A stretch of DNA of 64,000 bases, taken from NCBI RefSeq assembly GCF_010747475.1, contig NZ_VSLZ01000001.1, positions 1,116,001 through 1,180,000 on the forward strand, given 5' to 3'. The notes below the pieces were generated by a model. The model made no database searches. It was not told the DNA's origin and worked only from the letters and a program-made list of their open reading frames with translations. Source of the stretch: Halorussus sp. MSC15.2. GTDB lineage: Archaea > Halobacteriota > Halobacteria > Halobacteriales > Haladaptataceae. The position numbers and the translations under genes are program-made. Below are positions 36,991-45,931 of the stretch, in pieces; within the stretch, counting starts at the first letter, position 1, and every line of letters starts with the position of its first letter.

Positions 36991-38133
36991 ATGGACGATG
37001 GCGACGGAGCGGACGACGGGGTCGCATCCGAAGGGGCGTCGGTCGGCGACCGCTTCACGGCGTTCGGTGTCGGTGCTGGCTGTCTCGGACTCGGGTTCGC
37101 GGTCGATTTGTTCGTCCGCGGCGAGGGCGAGCCGTTGGCGCTGGGATTCGACCCGTCCGGTCTGGACTGGCTGTTCGCCCTGTCGTGGCTCGCGTTGGCC
37201 ACGTTCGTCGTCTGGCCGTTGGCCGCCCGCCCGCGGATGACCCGGACCTACTGGAACCGCCTCCGGACGAACCGGTTGGCGGTCGCCAGCCTCGCGTACC
37301 TCGTCGTCTTCCTCGTGGTCGGCACCGTGGGACCGTGGTTCCTCCGACCCGAGTTGAACTTGGACCACGCCCACCAACCTCCGATGTTCTTCGGCGTCGC
37401 CGAAGGGCGGGTGTACGAGTGTCTCGGACCGGTCGTAGACGGATGGTGTCGCGGGACGCTGCGTTACCCGCTAGGCACGAACAGCACCGGAAAGAGCGTC
37501 GTCGCGCTGCTCGTGTCGGGAATGCGGGTGAGCCTCTTGGTCGCGCTGGTCTCGGCGACGATTCTGGTCCCCGTCGGCGTCGCCATCGGCGTCGTCGCCG
37601 GGTACGCGGGCGGGTGGACCGACACGCTGTTGATGGGCTACGTTGACGTCCAACAGACGCTCCCGGCGTTCGTCCTCTATCTCATCCTCGTCTTCCTCTT
37701 CGAGAAGGGACTCCTGCTGGTCGTGCTGGTGTTCGGGTTGACGAGTTGGGGCGGGACCGCCCGGATGGTCCGGAGCGAGGTGCTTCAGCGCCGGAAAGAG
37801 GGCTACGTTACGGCCGCCCGGAACGCGGGGGCGAGCCACTGGCACGTCCTCCGGAAGCACCTGCTTCCGAACGTCTCCTCGACCGTGGTGACCGCGACGA
37901 GCAGACAGATACCCCTCTTCCTGCTGACCGAGGCGGCCATCGCCTACCTCGAACTCAACGACTTCTTGTTGATGTCGTGGGGCGAAATCATCGCGCTCGA
38001 ACTCCGAAAGGAGTTCCCGGCGACGTGGTGGACCTCGACGTTCGCGGTCTCGCTACTGGCGGTAACGATACTCTCGTTCAGCGTGCTGGGCGACGCCCTC
38101 CGCGACGTGCTGGACCCGAAAGAGAGCGCCTGA
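36991..38133 (+). CDS. dipeptide/oligopeptide-type ABC transporter permease (DppC-like)
   Basis: A 380-residue permease, longer than usual because of an N-terminal extension with two extra helices (AFGVGAGCLGLGFAVDLF and LDWLFALSWLALATFVVWPL) before the standard DppC N-terminal helix LAVASLAYLVVFLVVGTVGPWF. The binding-protein-dependent transport domain includes VALLVSGMRVSLLVALVSATILVPVGVAIGVVAGYAGG and the EAA loop YVTAARNAGASHWHVLRKHLLPN. It starts at ATG 36991, about 40 bases after a TATA-like ATTTATT. Divergent from its partner, with no ATPase nearby. Confidence 0.87.
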   Translation: MDDGDGADDGVASEGASVGDRFTAFGVGAGCLGLGFAVDLFVRGEGEPLALGFDPSGLDWLFALSWLALATFVVWPLAARPRMTRTYWNRLRTNRLAVASLAYLVVFLVVGTVGPWFLRPELNLDHAHQPPMFFGVAEGRVYECLGPVVDGWCRGTLRYPLGTNSTGKSVVALLVSGMRVSLLVALVSATILVPVGVAIGVVAGYAGGWTDTLLMGYVDVQQTLPAFVLYLILVFLFEKGLLLVVLVFGLTSWGGTARMVRSEVLQRRKEGYVTAARNAGASHWHVLRKHLLPNVSSTVVTATSRQIPLFLLTEAAIAYLELNDFLLMSWGEIIALELRKEFPATWWTSTFAVSLLAVTILSFSVLGDALRDVLDPKESA

Positions 38134-38165
38134 GTCCGGGACGGTCGGCGGCGGCCGTCGCGGGA

Positions 38166-39395
38166 CTACGCGTTCTGCACCTCCTCGACGAACCCGCGCA
38201 TGTGTGTCGCGGTCTTGTTGTAGCAGTTGCGCGTAATCGTGAGGACGTCGCTGTTGGACTTCCACGAGTCGGGGTTGTCGTAGATGGCGTAGAACAGCGT
38301 CGAGAGGTAGTCGTTGCTGTACTTCGCGACGGTCTTGGTCGCCTCGGCGGCGTCGTCCACGGGCGCGGCGTACTGCGTCCGCTGGAACGCGTCCTTGAAC
38401 TTCTCGCCGGAGTCCCAGTTGCTGTGCACGAACGACTCGTAGTCGTAGTGCACCCACTGGTTGTTGAACTGCTTGAGTTCGAGACCAGTGTGGAGGGGTT
38501 GCCCGGCGTCGCTGAGAAAGTGGGTCGCGTACCCGAGGTTGACGAAGGCGCTGTACTTGCTCGTTCCCATCTCGTCTCTCGCCTTCTGGAGGTACTGTTT
38601 CGCGTACTTTGGGGCGTCGCCCGTCTGCCCGTCGTAGTAGCGCGTCCCGTTCCACCACAACTCGAAGTCGGGGTTCCAGTAGTGGCGATACGAGTGGAAC
38701 ACCTGATCGACGGCATCTTGGATTTCGCTGACGAGTTCGTCGGGCCACCCGTCCGGGAGATACTGTGAGACGTCGCACTGACAGCCCCAGTCGTCGGGGT
38801 CGCCGCCGTTGTCACGCGCGAGGCCGGCGTAGTATGAACTCACGTCCATCTGCTCGCAGGCCAGTCCCGCCATCCGGTTGTGGTCGTTCGGTGCCCACTC
38901 CGGCGAGACGGCGGCGTCGCCGGAGCGGAGACGTCTCCCGCCGTCGCCGACCGCGCTCGCCACTTCCCCGAACTGCCGCCGCTCGGCCGCGGTCGATAGT
39001 GCGCCCGAGCCATCGACCGCCACGTCGTTCCGCTTGGGGTCGAGTTCGTATCGAATCGTGTTCTCCGTCTCGACACGCCGTACGGGGTACTTCTGCCACA
39101 TCTTGTGGAGGAAGTTGCGCGCTCGCTTGCGCTCGGGCGTCGAGAGGTCCGCCTCTTCGAGGTACGCCAGCGTCTGGTCTTTGTCACCCACGAGCAGGTT
39201 GTCATAAGGTGTGACTCGCTTGACGGTGTCGTCGATGACCGTCCGCTGGACCTCGCCGAACACGTCGGCGTCGTCCGCGCCGGTACGCTCAGTCGCAACC
39301 GACACCCCGGACACTCCGGCCACGGCCGCGGAGACGGACGCGAGGGATTTCAGGACGGTGCGTCTACTCGACCGAATCGATATGTCTCCCGACAT
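38166..39395 (-). CDS. Tat-exported zinc-dependent phospholipase C/P1-nuclease-like protein
   Basis: A 409-residue exported protein with a Tat leader (SSRRTVLKSLASVSAAVAGVSG, about residues 9-30). The core resembles zinc-dependent phospholipase C and S1/P1 nuclease: WAPNDHNRMAG, HSYRHYWNPDFELWW, and FVNLGYATHFLSDAGQPLHTGLELKQFNNQWVHYDYESFV. The run H-x3-D-x3-P-x-H is the zinc-ligand signature of these enzymes. It may cleave extracellular phospholipid headgroups or phosphodiesters. An AT-rich promoter (TATATAAAATAA, 39413-39424) sits just before the start, suggesting a leaderless transcript. Function is by fold analogy. Confidence 0.7.
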   Translation of the reverse strand: MSGDISIRSSRRTVLKSLASVSAAVAGVSGVSVATERTGADDADVFGEVQRTVIDDTVKRVTPYDNLLVGDKDQTLAYLEEADLSTPERKRARNFLHKMWQKYPVRRVETENTIRYELDPKRNDVAVDGSGALSTAAERRQFGEVASAVGDGGRRLRSGDAAVSPEWAPNDHNRMAGLACEQMDVSSYYAGLARDNGGDPDDWGCQCDVSQYLPDGWPDELVSEIQDAVDQVFHSYRHYWNPDFELWWNGTRYYDGQTGDAPKYAKQYLQKARDEMGTSKYSAFVNLGYATHFLSDAGQPLHTGLELKQFNNQWVHYDYESFVHSNWDSGEKFKDAFQRTQYAAPVDDAAEATKTVAKYSNDYLSTLFYAIYDNPDSWKSNSDVLTITRNCYNKTATHMRGFVEEVQNA

Positions 39396-39410
39396 ACAAA
39401 TTTGTTTCTA

Positions 39411-39427
39411 AGTATATAAAATAAAGG
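39411..39427 (-). promoter_or_regulatory. AT-rich promoter of the phospholipase-C-like gene
   Basis: A run of A/T bases (AGTATATAAAATAAAGG on the plus strand) 16-32 bases upstream of the start at 39395; it provides a TATA box on the minus strand. Confidence 0.55.
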
Positions 39428-39584
39428 TATTCCCGAATATATTCTATTGTAAAATTATAAGAATAGAATTGTCGGACAGCGACCTCGCTGGGCGACGTGA
39501 AAACCGACCCGACGATGTTCGGGGCGCTCCCAGTTTCCGAAAACGACGACTCGGTAGTAACTCCGAAAGAGCGTATCGGACCGT

Positions 39585-39836
39585 ATGACAACGGGAGGCG
39601 CGTTCGCCGACTCGACGATGGCCGTGGCGCTCAAGACCGTCACGCTGGCGCTCGGCGGCACGATACCATACTTCGCTCTCAGGGCGTACCGTCGGACGAA
39701 TGTGCCCGCGCTCCGCGTTCTGGTCGTCGGATTTGGTCTCGTGACCCTCGGGACTGTCCTCGGCGGACTCGGGCGAGCGGTCATGAGGCTCTCGGTGGAG
39801 GCGCGCCCCCAGCGGGGACCCCGCCCGCGGATGTAG
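39585..39836 (+). CDS. small membrane protein, DUF7521-like, C-terminally truncated
   Basis: An 83-residue frame with ALKTVTLALGGTIPYFALRAYRRTNVPALRVLVVGFGLVTLGTVLGG, two helices of a haloarchaeal small membrane family (DUF7521-like from memory). Family members usually continue with a third helix. Here the protein ends in an unrelated basic tail (RPQRGPRPRM), and neither other frame shows a good third helix. It may be decayed. No regulator is adjacent, although such genes often accompany one. Confidence 0.5.
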   Translation: MTTGGAFADSTMAVALKTVTLALGGTIPYFALRAYRRTNVPALRVLVVGFGLVTLGTVLGGLGRAVMRLSVEARPQRGPRPRM

Positions 39837-40060
39837 TTTCCCGCGGAGACGACTCGTGTCACCGCAGGCTACCGTATCGATTACCAATGAAAAGGTATTT
39901 ACACTACCCGCGAACAGAACCACCAAACCGCCCGTTAGTCCTCCGACAGTTCCCGAACGCGGGCGGCTTCCCGAACGATGGCCCGAACTCGTAGCTCCGC
40001 CGGCGGTGTTCGCCCGCCCGGGTTCGTTGTCTCGCCCGTCCCGGAGGTGCCCGTCGAGCC

Positions 40061-41869
40061 GTGACCCTCGTCGAGACCCTGTCGTCGGTGTTCCTCCGAC
40101 CGCTCGGACTCGCGGCGCTGGCGGCCGCGATACCCGTGATACTGCTCTACTTGCTCAAACCGGACCCGGAGACCGTCTCGTTTCCGGCGGTCGAGTTCCT
40201 CGTCGGCGACCGCGAGGAGAGTCGGCGACACCCCGCGCTCCGACGACTCCGGCGCAACGCGCTCCTGCTCGTCCAATTGCTCGCAATCGCTGTCGTCGCG
40301 GTGTCGCTGGCCGCGCCCTACGTCCCGGTCTCTGAGCGACGCACTGTCTCGGAGACGGTGGTCGTGGTGGACGCCACCGCGAGCATGGCGACCGAGGCGG
40401 ACGGCGCGACCCGCTTCGACCGGGCGGTCCGCGCGGCGAAGGACGCCGCGACCGGAGAGACCTCCGTCGTCGTCGCTCGGGACGAGACCGCAGTCCTCAC
40501 CCGGCGCGCCCCGGCCGCGGAGGCGAAGGCCGCGCTCGACGGTCTCCGAGTCACTGACGCGCCGGGGGACCTCCGGGACGCAATCAGCCGCGCGGCGGCG
40601 GTCGCTGGCGACGACGCACGCATCGTAGTTGTGAGCGACTTCGCCTCGGGCGACTGGCGGACCGCGGTCGCCTCGGCCCGCGCACGGGGGTACGCGGTGG
40701 ACCTCCGACAGTTCGACCGCGGCGGGTCGGCCAACGTCGGCGTCGTCGGCTACTCGTTCGCTAACGGCACCGTCACGGTCAGGGCGAAGAACTTCGGCAA
40801 CGCGGAGACCACGCGCCGATTCTCGTTCGGCGAGGTTACCCGGTCGGTGACGCTCGGACCGGGCGAAGTCGCCACCGCGACGCTCCCGGTCCCCGCTGGC
40901 GGCGGGACCGTTCGCCTCTCGCCGGGCGACTCGTTCCCGACCGACGACCGACTCGCGGTCGCGGCACCCGAGGACCCGACGACCGACGTACTGGTGGTGA
41001 CTAACGACGAGAACCGGCCCCTGATTACGGCGTTGCGGGTCGTCCGCGGGACGAGCGTGACGGTCAAGAACCCGCCCGCGTCGATTTCGAAGTCCTACGA
41101 CCTCGTCGTGTTCAGCGAGGTCCGGCCCGACAGACTGCTCGACGGGACGCTGCAGTTCGCCCGCGAGACGCTGTCCTCTGGCGGGGGCGTCGTGATTCAG
41201 GCCCAGTCGAACCTCTCGGCGGTCGGCTACGGCGACCTGCTCCCGGTCGCGCCCAACGGGACCGCCACCGACCCGGCGGTCCGCCAACCCGACCCGACCC
41301 CCATCACCGAGGACGTGACGTTCCCCGCACCTCAGACGTACGTGCGCGCCGACCTCCGGGCCGGGAACGCCCTGCTCAGCACGGTAAACGGCACGCCGTT
41401 ACTGGCGACCGCACGGCTCGACGGCGGCCGCGTGTTCTACTACGGCTACCCGGCGTCGGGGTCGTCGTTCGAACACAACTACCGCTACCCGGTGTTCTGG
41501 AAGCGCGTCGTCTACGAACTGACCGGCCGACGGTCGCTGTCGGCGACGAACTACCGGACCGGCACCACCCTCCCGCTCGGCGAGAACGTGACCGTCCGGA
41601 CGCCCGACGGAAGCCGACGAACCAGCGCCCTCGCCTTCCGGCGCGTCGGCTTCCACGAGGTCGGGGAGCGGCGATACGCCGCGTCGCTGGCCAGCGTCGC
41701 CGAGTCGAACGTCACCGCCCCGTCCGTGACCGATGACGGGACCAGCGCGGTCGGAACCGACGCCGAGACCACGACCGTCCCGAAGAAGCTGACCCCGCTC
41801 GTCGCGGGTCTCGCGGCGCTGCTCGTCCTGTTGGAACTGGGTCTCCTGCGTTACCGAGGTGACCTCTGA
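40061..41869 (+). CDS. BatA-like membrane protein with von Willebrand factor A domain
   Basis: A 602-residue protein starting GTG (VTLVETLSSVFLRPLG). The N-terminus is a BatA-type region: FLRPLGLAALAAAIPVILLYLLKPDPETVSFPAVEFLVGD, then a second helix (LLLVQLLAIAVVAVSLAAPYVPV). A VWA domain follows, with a MIDAS-like VVVVDATASMATEADGATRFDRA (D-x-T-x-S). Later parts form beta-rich repeats and a C-terminal helix (LTPLVAGLAALLVLLELGLLRYRG). It is the first gene of a six-gene operon with MoxR and DUF58. The role is probably a membrane-associated partner of the MoxR ATPase; the substrate is unknown. Confidence 0.85.
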   Translation: MTLVETLSSVFLRPLGLAALAAAIPVILLYLLKPDPETVSFPAVEFLVGDREESRRHPALRRLRRNALLLVQLLAIAVVAVSLAAPYVPVSERRTVSETVVVVDATASMATEADGATRFDRAVRAAKDAATGETSVVVARDETAVLTRRAPAAEAKAALDGLRVTDAPGDLRDAISRAAAVAGDDARIVVVSDFASGDWRTAVASARARGYAVDLRQFDRGGSANVGVVGYSFANGTVTVRAKNFGNAETTRRFSFGEVTRSVTLGPGEVATATLPVPAGGGTVRLSPGDSFPTDDRLAVAAPEDPTTDVLVVTNDENRPLITALRVVRGTSVTVKNPPASISKSYDLVVFSEVRPDRLLDGTLQFARETLSSGGGVVIQAQSNLSAVGYGDLLPVAPNGTATDPAVRQPDPTPITEDVTFPAPQTYVRADLRAGNALLSTVNGTPLLATARLDGGRVFYYGYPASGSSFEHNYRYPVFWKRVVYELTGRRSLSATNYRTGTTLPLGENVTVRTPDGSRRTSALAFRRVGFHEVGERRYAASLASVAESNVTAPSVTDDGTSAVGTDAETTTVPKKLTPLVAGLAALLVLLELGLLRYRGDL

Positions 41870-44256
41870 TGAACCTACCATTCGACGCGCCGGTGGAGTT
41901 CGCCCGACCGGTCGTCCTCGCGGCCGTCCCTGTCGCCGCGGTCGCCCTCTGGCTACTCGTCCGAGAGTCGAGTACCGCGACCGAACTGACCGGCGACTCG
42001 GACGACCGGGACGGCGGACGGACCGACGACGTAGTGGGCCGCCGCACCCACGTCGCGCTCTGGTCGACGCGCTTCGTCGTCGTCACCTGCCTCGTCGTCG
42101 CGGCCGCGGGTCCGACGACCGTCTCCACCGCGACCACGGCGGGCGACCCGCAGGTCACGATGCTGGTGGACGACTCGGCGAGCATGGGCGTCCACTCGCC
42201 GGTCGCAGACGACCTCGAAGCCGGAATCGAGGACGAGGGCGTCGCGGTGAACCGCGTCACGGTCGCCACCGGCAATCGGTCGCGCGTCGGGTCCGGAATC
42301 GTGGCCAACGTCCGCCCGAACGGGAGTCTGCTGGTGGTCTCGGACGGGCAGGTCACCGGCGGCGCGTCGCTGTCGCGGGCGACCGACCTCGCTCGCTCGG
42401 TGAACGCCACTATCAACCGGGTCCGACTGACTCAGAACCAGTCGGACGCCCGCGTATCCGTCTCCGGGCCGCGGAAGGCCAGCGTCGGCGTCGAGAACCG
42501 ATTCGGTGTGACGGCCGCCGGACTCGACGGTGCGCCGACGGACGCGACCGTCACCGTCTCCGCCGACGGGTCGCAGGTCGCCTCCCGGCAGGTTCCCGAG
42601 GACGGGTCGTTCACCGTCACGCACACCTTCAACGATACCGGACCCCACCGAATCACGGCCCGTCTCGACAGCGACGACGCCTACGAGGTCAACGACGTGT
42701 ATCGCAAGACGGTGCAGGTCGTGGAACAACCGCGGGTCCTCTACGTGAGTCGCGGCGACTACGCCTTCGAGGGGTACCTCCGGGAACTCTACAACGTCAC
42801 CCGCGCGGAGTCGGTGCCCGCAGACCTCGACGACTACTACGCGGTCGTCGTCCACGACGTGGCCGCGCCCGACCTCGGCAACGTCGGCGCGCTTCAGGAA
42901 CACGTCATCGACGGCGGGGGCCTGCTCGTGGTCGGGGGCGAACACGCTTACGAGAAGGGCCGATACGGCAACTCCCGGATTTCGTCGCTGCTCCCGGTCG
43001 AGGTCGGCGGTTCGACCGGCCCCAAGTCCCGCGTCGTGCTGGCGGTGGACGTGTCGGGGAGCGCGAAGTCGGGCATGCGAGTCCAGAAGGCGCTCGCGCT
43101 CGACGTTCTCTCGCAGTTGGGGAACCGAAACGAGGCGGGCATCGTCGCGTTCGAGCGGAACGCCTACCGGGTCGCCGACCTCGCGTCGCTGAAGACCGAC
43201 CGCGAGACGTTGCAGCGGAAGATTCGAAGCCTCGAAAGCGGCGGCGGGACCCGAATCAGCGCGGGGTTGCTCGGCGCGTCGAAGATGCTCGGGGAGAACG
43301 GCGGCACCGTCATCCTCCTGAGCGACGGCCGCGACTCCGCGAAGCCGACGTTCGCGGCGGCCGAGAAACTCGCCGACCGGGACGTCCGGGTCGTCAGCGT
43401 GGGCGTCGGCAGCGTGAACGAACGCGTCCTCCGCGGGGTCGCCGAGCGCACCGGCGGGTCGTTCCTGCTGGCCGACGAGACCGACCGACTCCGAGTCCGG
43501 TTCGGCGGCCAGAACCGTCGGTACAGCGGCGACCACGCGGTCGTGGTGGACGACGGCCACTTCGTCACTCGCGGGGTCTCACCGACCGCTTCGCTTCCCG
43601 GAGCCAATCAGGTGAGCGTGAAGGAGGGCGCTGACCTGCTGGTCGCGACCGGCTACGGCGCGCCCGCCGTCTCGGCGTGGCGCTTCGGTCTCGGCCGGGT
43701 GGCCGCCGTCACGGCCTACGGCGCGGACGGGAGTCTCGGCGACCTGCGGTCGAAGCCGAACTCGCTGCTGCTCTCGCGGTCGGTGAACTGGGCCATCGGT
43801 GACCCCCAGCGGAAGGCGACCGGCGTCGTGGCCGCGCCGGACACCCGCGTCGGCGAGTCGACGACGCTCGTCTACGCGGGCGAGAATCCGCCCGAGAGCG
43901 CCGACCTGTCGTTCTCGGAGGTCGCGCCCGGCCGGTACGAAGCCCGGAGCGCGCCGACCCGACCGGGATACCGCGAGGTTCTCGGGAGCGCGTACGCGGT
44001 CAACTACCCCGCCGAGTACGCCGCGCTCGGCGCGTCGCCCGAACTGAAGCGGGCGGTCGAGCGAACCGGCGGTCGGACGTTCTCGGCGGACAGTCCCGCG
44101 GCCATCGCCTCGGCGGTCGAGCGACAGTCGACTCGAAAGCGTCGAGTCGAGCGGTCGTGGGACTGGGCGTTTCTCCTCGCGGGCCTGCTGGTCTTCGTCG
44201 GCGAGGTCTGCGCTCGGCGGCTCCGCCGTCGCCGCGGTCAGGAAGTGATACCATGA
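41869..44256 (+). CDS. large membrane-anchored von Willebrand factor A domain protein
   Basis: A 795-residue protein whose ATG overlaps the previous stop by one base. N-terminal helices (VVLAAVPVAAVALWLLV and STRFVVVTCLVVAAAGPTTV) are followed by VTMLVDDSASMG and, at about residues 385-560, a full VWA domain: VVLAVDVSGSAKSGMRVQKALALDVLSQLG (D-x-S-x-S), GGGTRISAGLLGASKML and VILLSDGRDSA. The C-terminus has one helix (WAFLLAGLLVFVGEVCARRL). The two MIDAS motifs suggest two metal-binding VWA modules. Probably a target or adaptor of the MoxR encoded downstream. Confidence 0.87.
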   Translation: MNLPFDAPVEFARPVVLAAVPVAAVALWLLVRESSTATELTGDSDDRDGGRTDDVVGRRTHVALWSTRFVVVTCLVVAAAGPTTVSTATTAGDPQVTMLVDDSASMGVHSPVADDLEAGIEDEGVAVNRVTVATGNRSRVGSGIVANVRPNGSLLVVSDGQVTGGASLSRATDLARSVNATINRVRLTQNQSDARVSVSGPRKASVGVENRFGVTAAGLDGAPTDATVTVSADGSQVASRQVPEDGSFTVTHTFNDTGPHRITARLDSDDAYEVNDVYRKTVQVVEQPRVLYVSRGDYAFEGYLRELYNVTRAESVPADLDDYYAVVVHDVAAPDLGNVGALQEHVIDGGGLLVVGGEHAYEKGRYGNSRISSLLPVEVGGSTGPKSRVVLAVDVSGSAKSGMRVQKALALDVLSQLGNRNEAGIVAFERNAYRVADLASLKTDRETLQRKIRSLESGGGTRISAGLLGASKMLGENGGTVILLSDGRDSAKPTFAAAEKLADRDVRVVSVGVGSVNERVLRGVAERTGGSFLLADETDRLRVRFGGQNRRYSGDHAVVVDDGHFVTRGVSPTASLPGANQVSVKEGADLLVATGYGAPAVSAWRFGLGRVAAVTAYGADGSLGDLRSKPNSLLLSRSVNWAIGDPQRKATGVVAAPDTRVGESTTLVYAGENPPESADLSFSEVAPGRYEARSAPTRPGYREVLGSAYAVNYPAEYAALGASPELKRAVERTGGRTFSADSPAAIASAVERQSTRKRRVERSWDWAFLLAGLLVFVGEVCARRLRRRRGQEVIP

Positions 44257-45029
44257 GCTACATCGGCGACACAATCAACGTCGTGCTGGCGCTGTTCGTC
44301 GGCCTGTCGGCACTCGGTCTGGTCGGAACGACCGTCTACTATCAGGAGTCGGTGGACCAACTCCGGACCGAGAACGAGCAGTTGACCGACCGAAACGCCG
44401 AACTGGAGAGCGAGGTCCAGCGCAAACAACAGCGCATCGACCGACTGAACCGGTCGCTCCGGGACGTCAACCAGACGCTCCAGACGCGGCTCTCGGACAT
44501 CGAGGAGGTCTCCAAGCGGTTGCGGGCGACCGAGAAGTCGCTCAACGCCACGCGGTCGGAACTCAACTCGACCGAGCGCCGACTGGAGCGGGCGCGGAAT
44601 CGACTCGCCTCGCTCAAAGACGAGCGCGACAGGCTGAAACGCCAGTTCGAGGCGGCCAAGGCCCGCACCGACGAACTCAACGCGACCATCGACCGACTCG
44701 AATCCCGGGCCGACGCCCGCAACGAGACGCTGAAGCGGGTCAACCGGACCGTCCAGCGCCAGCAACGGATGCTCGTCGAGAAGAACCAGACGATAGAAGA
44801 ACTCCGGAACGAAATCGAGCAGCTCCGCGAGCGAATCGAGGAGCTAGAAAACTCGTCGTCGAACGACTACGCTCGGCCGGACCGACTCCGCCGGAGTCGG
44901 TCGGAAGCTCCGGTGGCGCGCCGACCTGACGTGGAACGACCGGTAGTTGGGCGACCCGACCTCGGAGGACCGGCGGTCCGGCAACCTACGGTCGGGCGAC
45001 CGCCCGGCAACGCGGGGGTGGCACGATGA
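44253..45029 (+). CDS. membrane-anchored coiled-coil protein with Arg-Pro repeat tail
   Basis: A 258-residue protein. One N-terminal helix (VVLALFVGLSALGLVGTTVYY, about residues 9-29) is followed by about 170 residues of near-continuous coiled coil rich in Leu/Arg/Glu (for example ELESEVQRKQQRIDRLNRSLR and IEELRNEIEQLRERIEELEN). The last 50 residues carry irregular repeats of R-P-D-V/L and V-G-R-P. The coiled coil probably multimerises or spaces the operon proteins outside or along the membrane. It overlaps both neighbours by 4 bases (ATGA). No enzyme motif. Confidence 0.85.
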   Translation: MSYIGDTINVVLALFVGLSALGLVGTTVYYQESVDQLRTENEQLTDRNAELESEVQRKQQRIDRLNRSLRDVNQTLQTRLSDIEEVSKRLRATEKSLNATRSELNSTERRLERARNRLASLKDERDRLKRQFEAAKARTDELNATIDRLESRADARNETLKRVNRTVQRQQRMLVEKNQTIEELRNEIEQLRERIEELENSSSNDYARPDRLRRSRSEAPVARRPDVERPVVGRPDLGGPAVRQPTVGRPPGNAGVAR

Positions 45030-45931
45030 GCGACGACGACGAACCGCAGGCGAGTCCCGACGAGAGCGCCCCCGACGAAATCCGCGCCGCGCTCGCCCAG
45101 ATTCGTCGGGAGTGTCGCAAGGTGGCGTTCGTCTACGCGAGTCTAGACGCGGTCTGCGTCCTGCTGGCTGTCGGGTTCGCCGCCGGAGCGGTCGGTCTCC
45201 CCGTGCTGGACGCCGAGTTAGCTGCGGCGTCGTTCAGTTCGCTGGGCCTGCCCGCGCCGGACGTCGCCACGCTACTCGGCGTGGTCGCCGGAGTCGCGAC
45301 GTTCGTCGCGGAGTTCGTCCTCCGGACGCGCCGCCCCGCCGCCGAGCAGTTCGAGGCGGCCAACCCCGAGGTACGCGAGGCGCTCCGGACCGCCCGCGAC
45401 GCCGCCGGGGCCGACCGGACGAATCCGATGACGCGGGCGCTATACGCCGACGTTCTCGACCGACTCCGGGAGACCTCAAGCGTCGGTCTCGTGAACACGA
45501 CCCGGTTGGCGGCGACGGTCGTCCTCGCGTTCGCGCTGAGTCTGGCGATGGTCCAGACGGCCGCCATGGGTCTCGACCTCGGCGTCGCCCTCTCCGGACC
45601 GGGACCGGGGTCGGGCGGTCCGGCCGACGGTTCCGCCGACCGGGGCGCGCTCTCGAACCAGACCGCGGAACTCCGCAGCGGCGACGAGGTGCTGGGCGAA
45701 CCGACCGACGTGACCGCGGGGTCCGAGAACCTCTCGGCCGCGGTCAGCGCGAGTCCGGGCGGGGAGGGCCAGCGCGACTGGAACTACGACAGCGACGCGG
45801 GCGACGGGTCGGGTGACGGTGATGGCGTTGACGCCCAGCGCGCCGGGTTCGCCTCGCCCGACCGGGTCGAAGACGCGGCGCTCGTACAGCGATACGCACA
45901 CCAACTCCAAGGGAACACTACGGATGACTGA
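45026..45931 (+). CDS. membrane protein of the MoxR operon (DUF7502-like)
   Basis: A 301-residue protein with an acidic start, two closely spaced helices (LDAVCVLLAVGFAAGAVGLPV and LLGVVAGVATFVAEFVL) and a third (LAATVVLAFALSLAMVQTAAM), then a long Gly/Ser/Asp-rich disordered tail ending YAHQLQGNTTDD. Between helices 2 and 3 lies a conserved-looking helical segment (AAEQFEAANPEVREALRTARDAA). I know a haloarchaeal family at this operon position as DUF7502. It overlaps its upstream neighbour by 4 bases and moxR by 8 bases. Function unknown; a likely membrane partner of MoxR. Confidence 0.75.
   Translation: MSDDDEPQASPDESAPDEIRAALAQIRRECRKVAFVYASLDAVCVLLAVGFAAGAVGLPVLDAELAAASFSSLGLPAPDVATLLGVVAGVATFVAEFVLRTRRPAAEQFEAANPEVREALRTARDAAGADRTNPMTRALYADVLDRLRETSSVGLVNTTRLAATVVLAFALSLAMVQTAAMGLDLGVALSGPGPGSGGPADGSADRGALSNQTAELRSGDEVLGEPTDVTAGSENLSAAVSASPGGEGQRDWNYDSDAGDGSGDGDGVDAQRAGFASPDRVEDAALVQRYAHQLQGNTTDD

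Noticed and set aside
39935-41287. 450-codon minus-strand open frame over the BatA-like gene
   Set aside because: Antisense shadow of a clear VWA gene; basic, repetitive composition and no motif.
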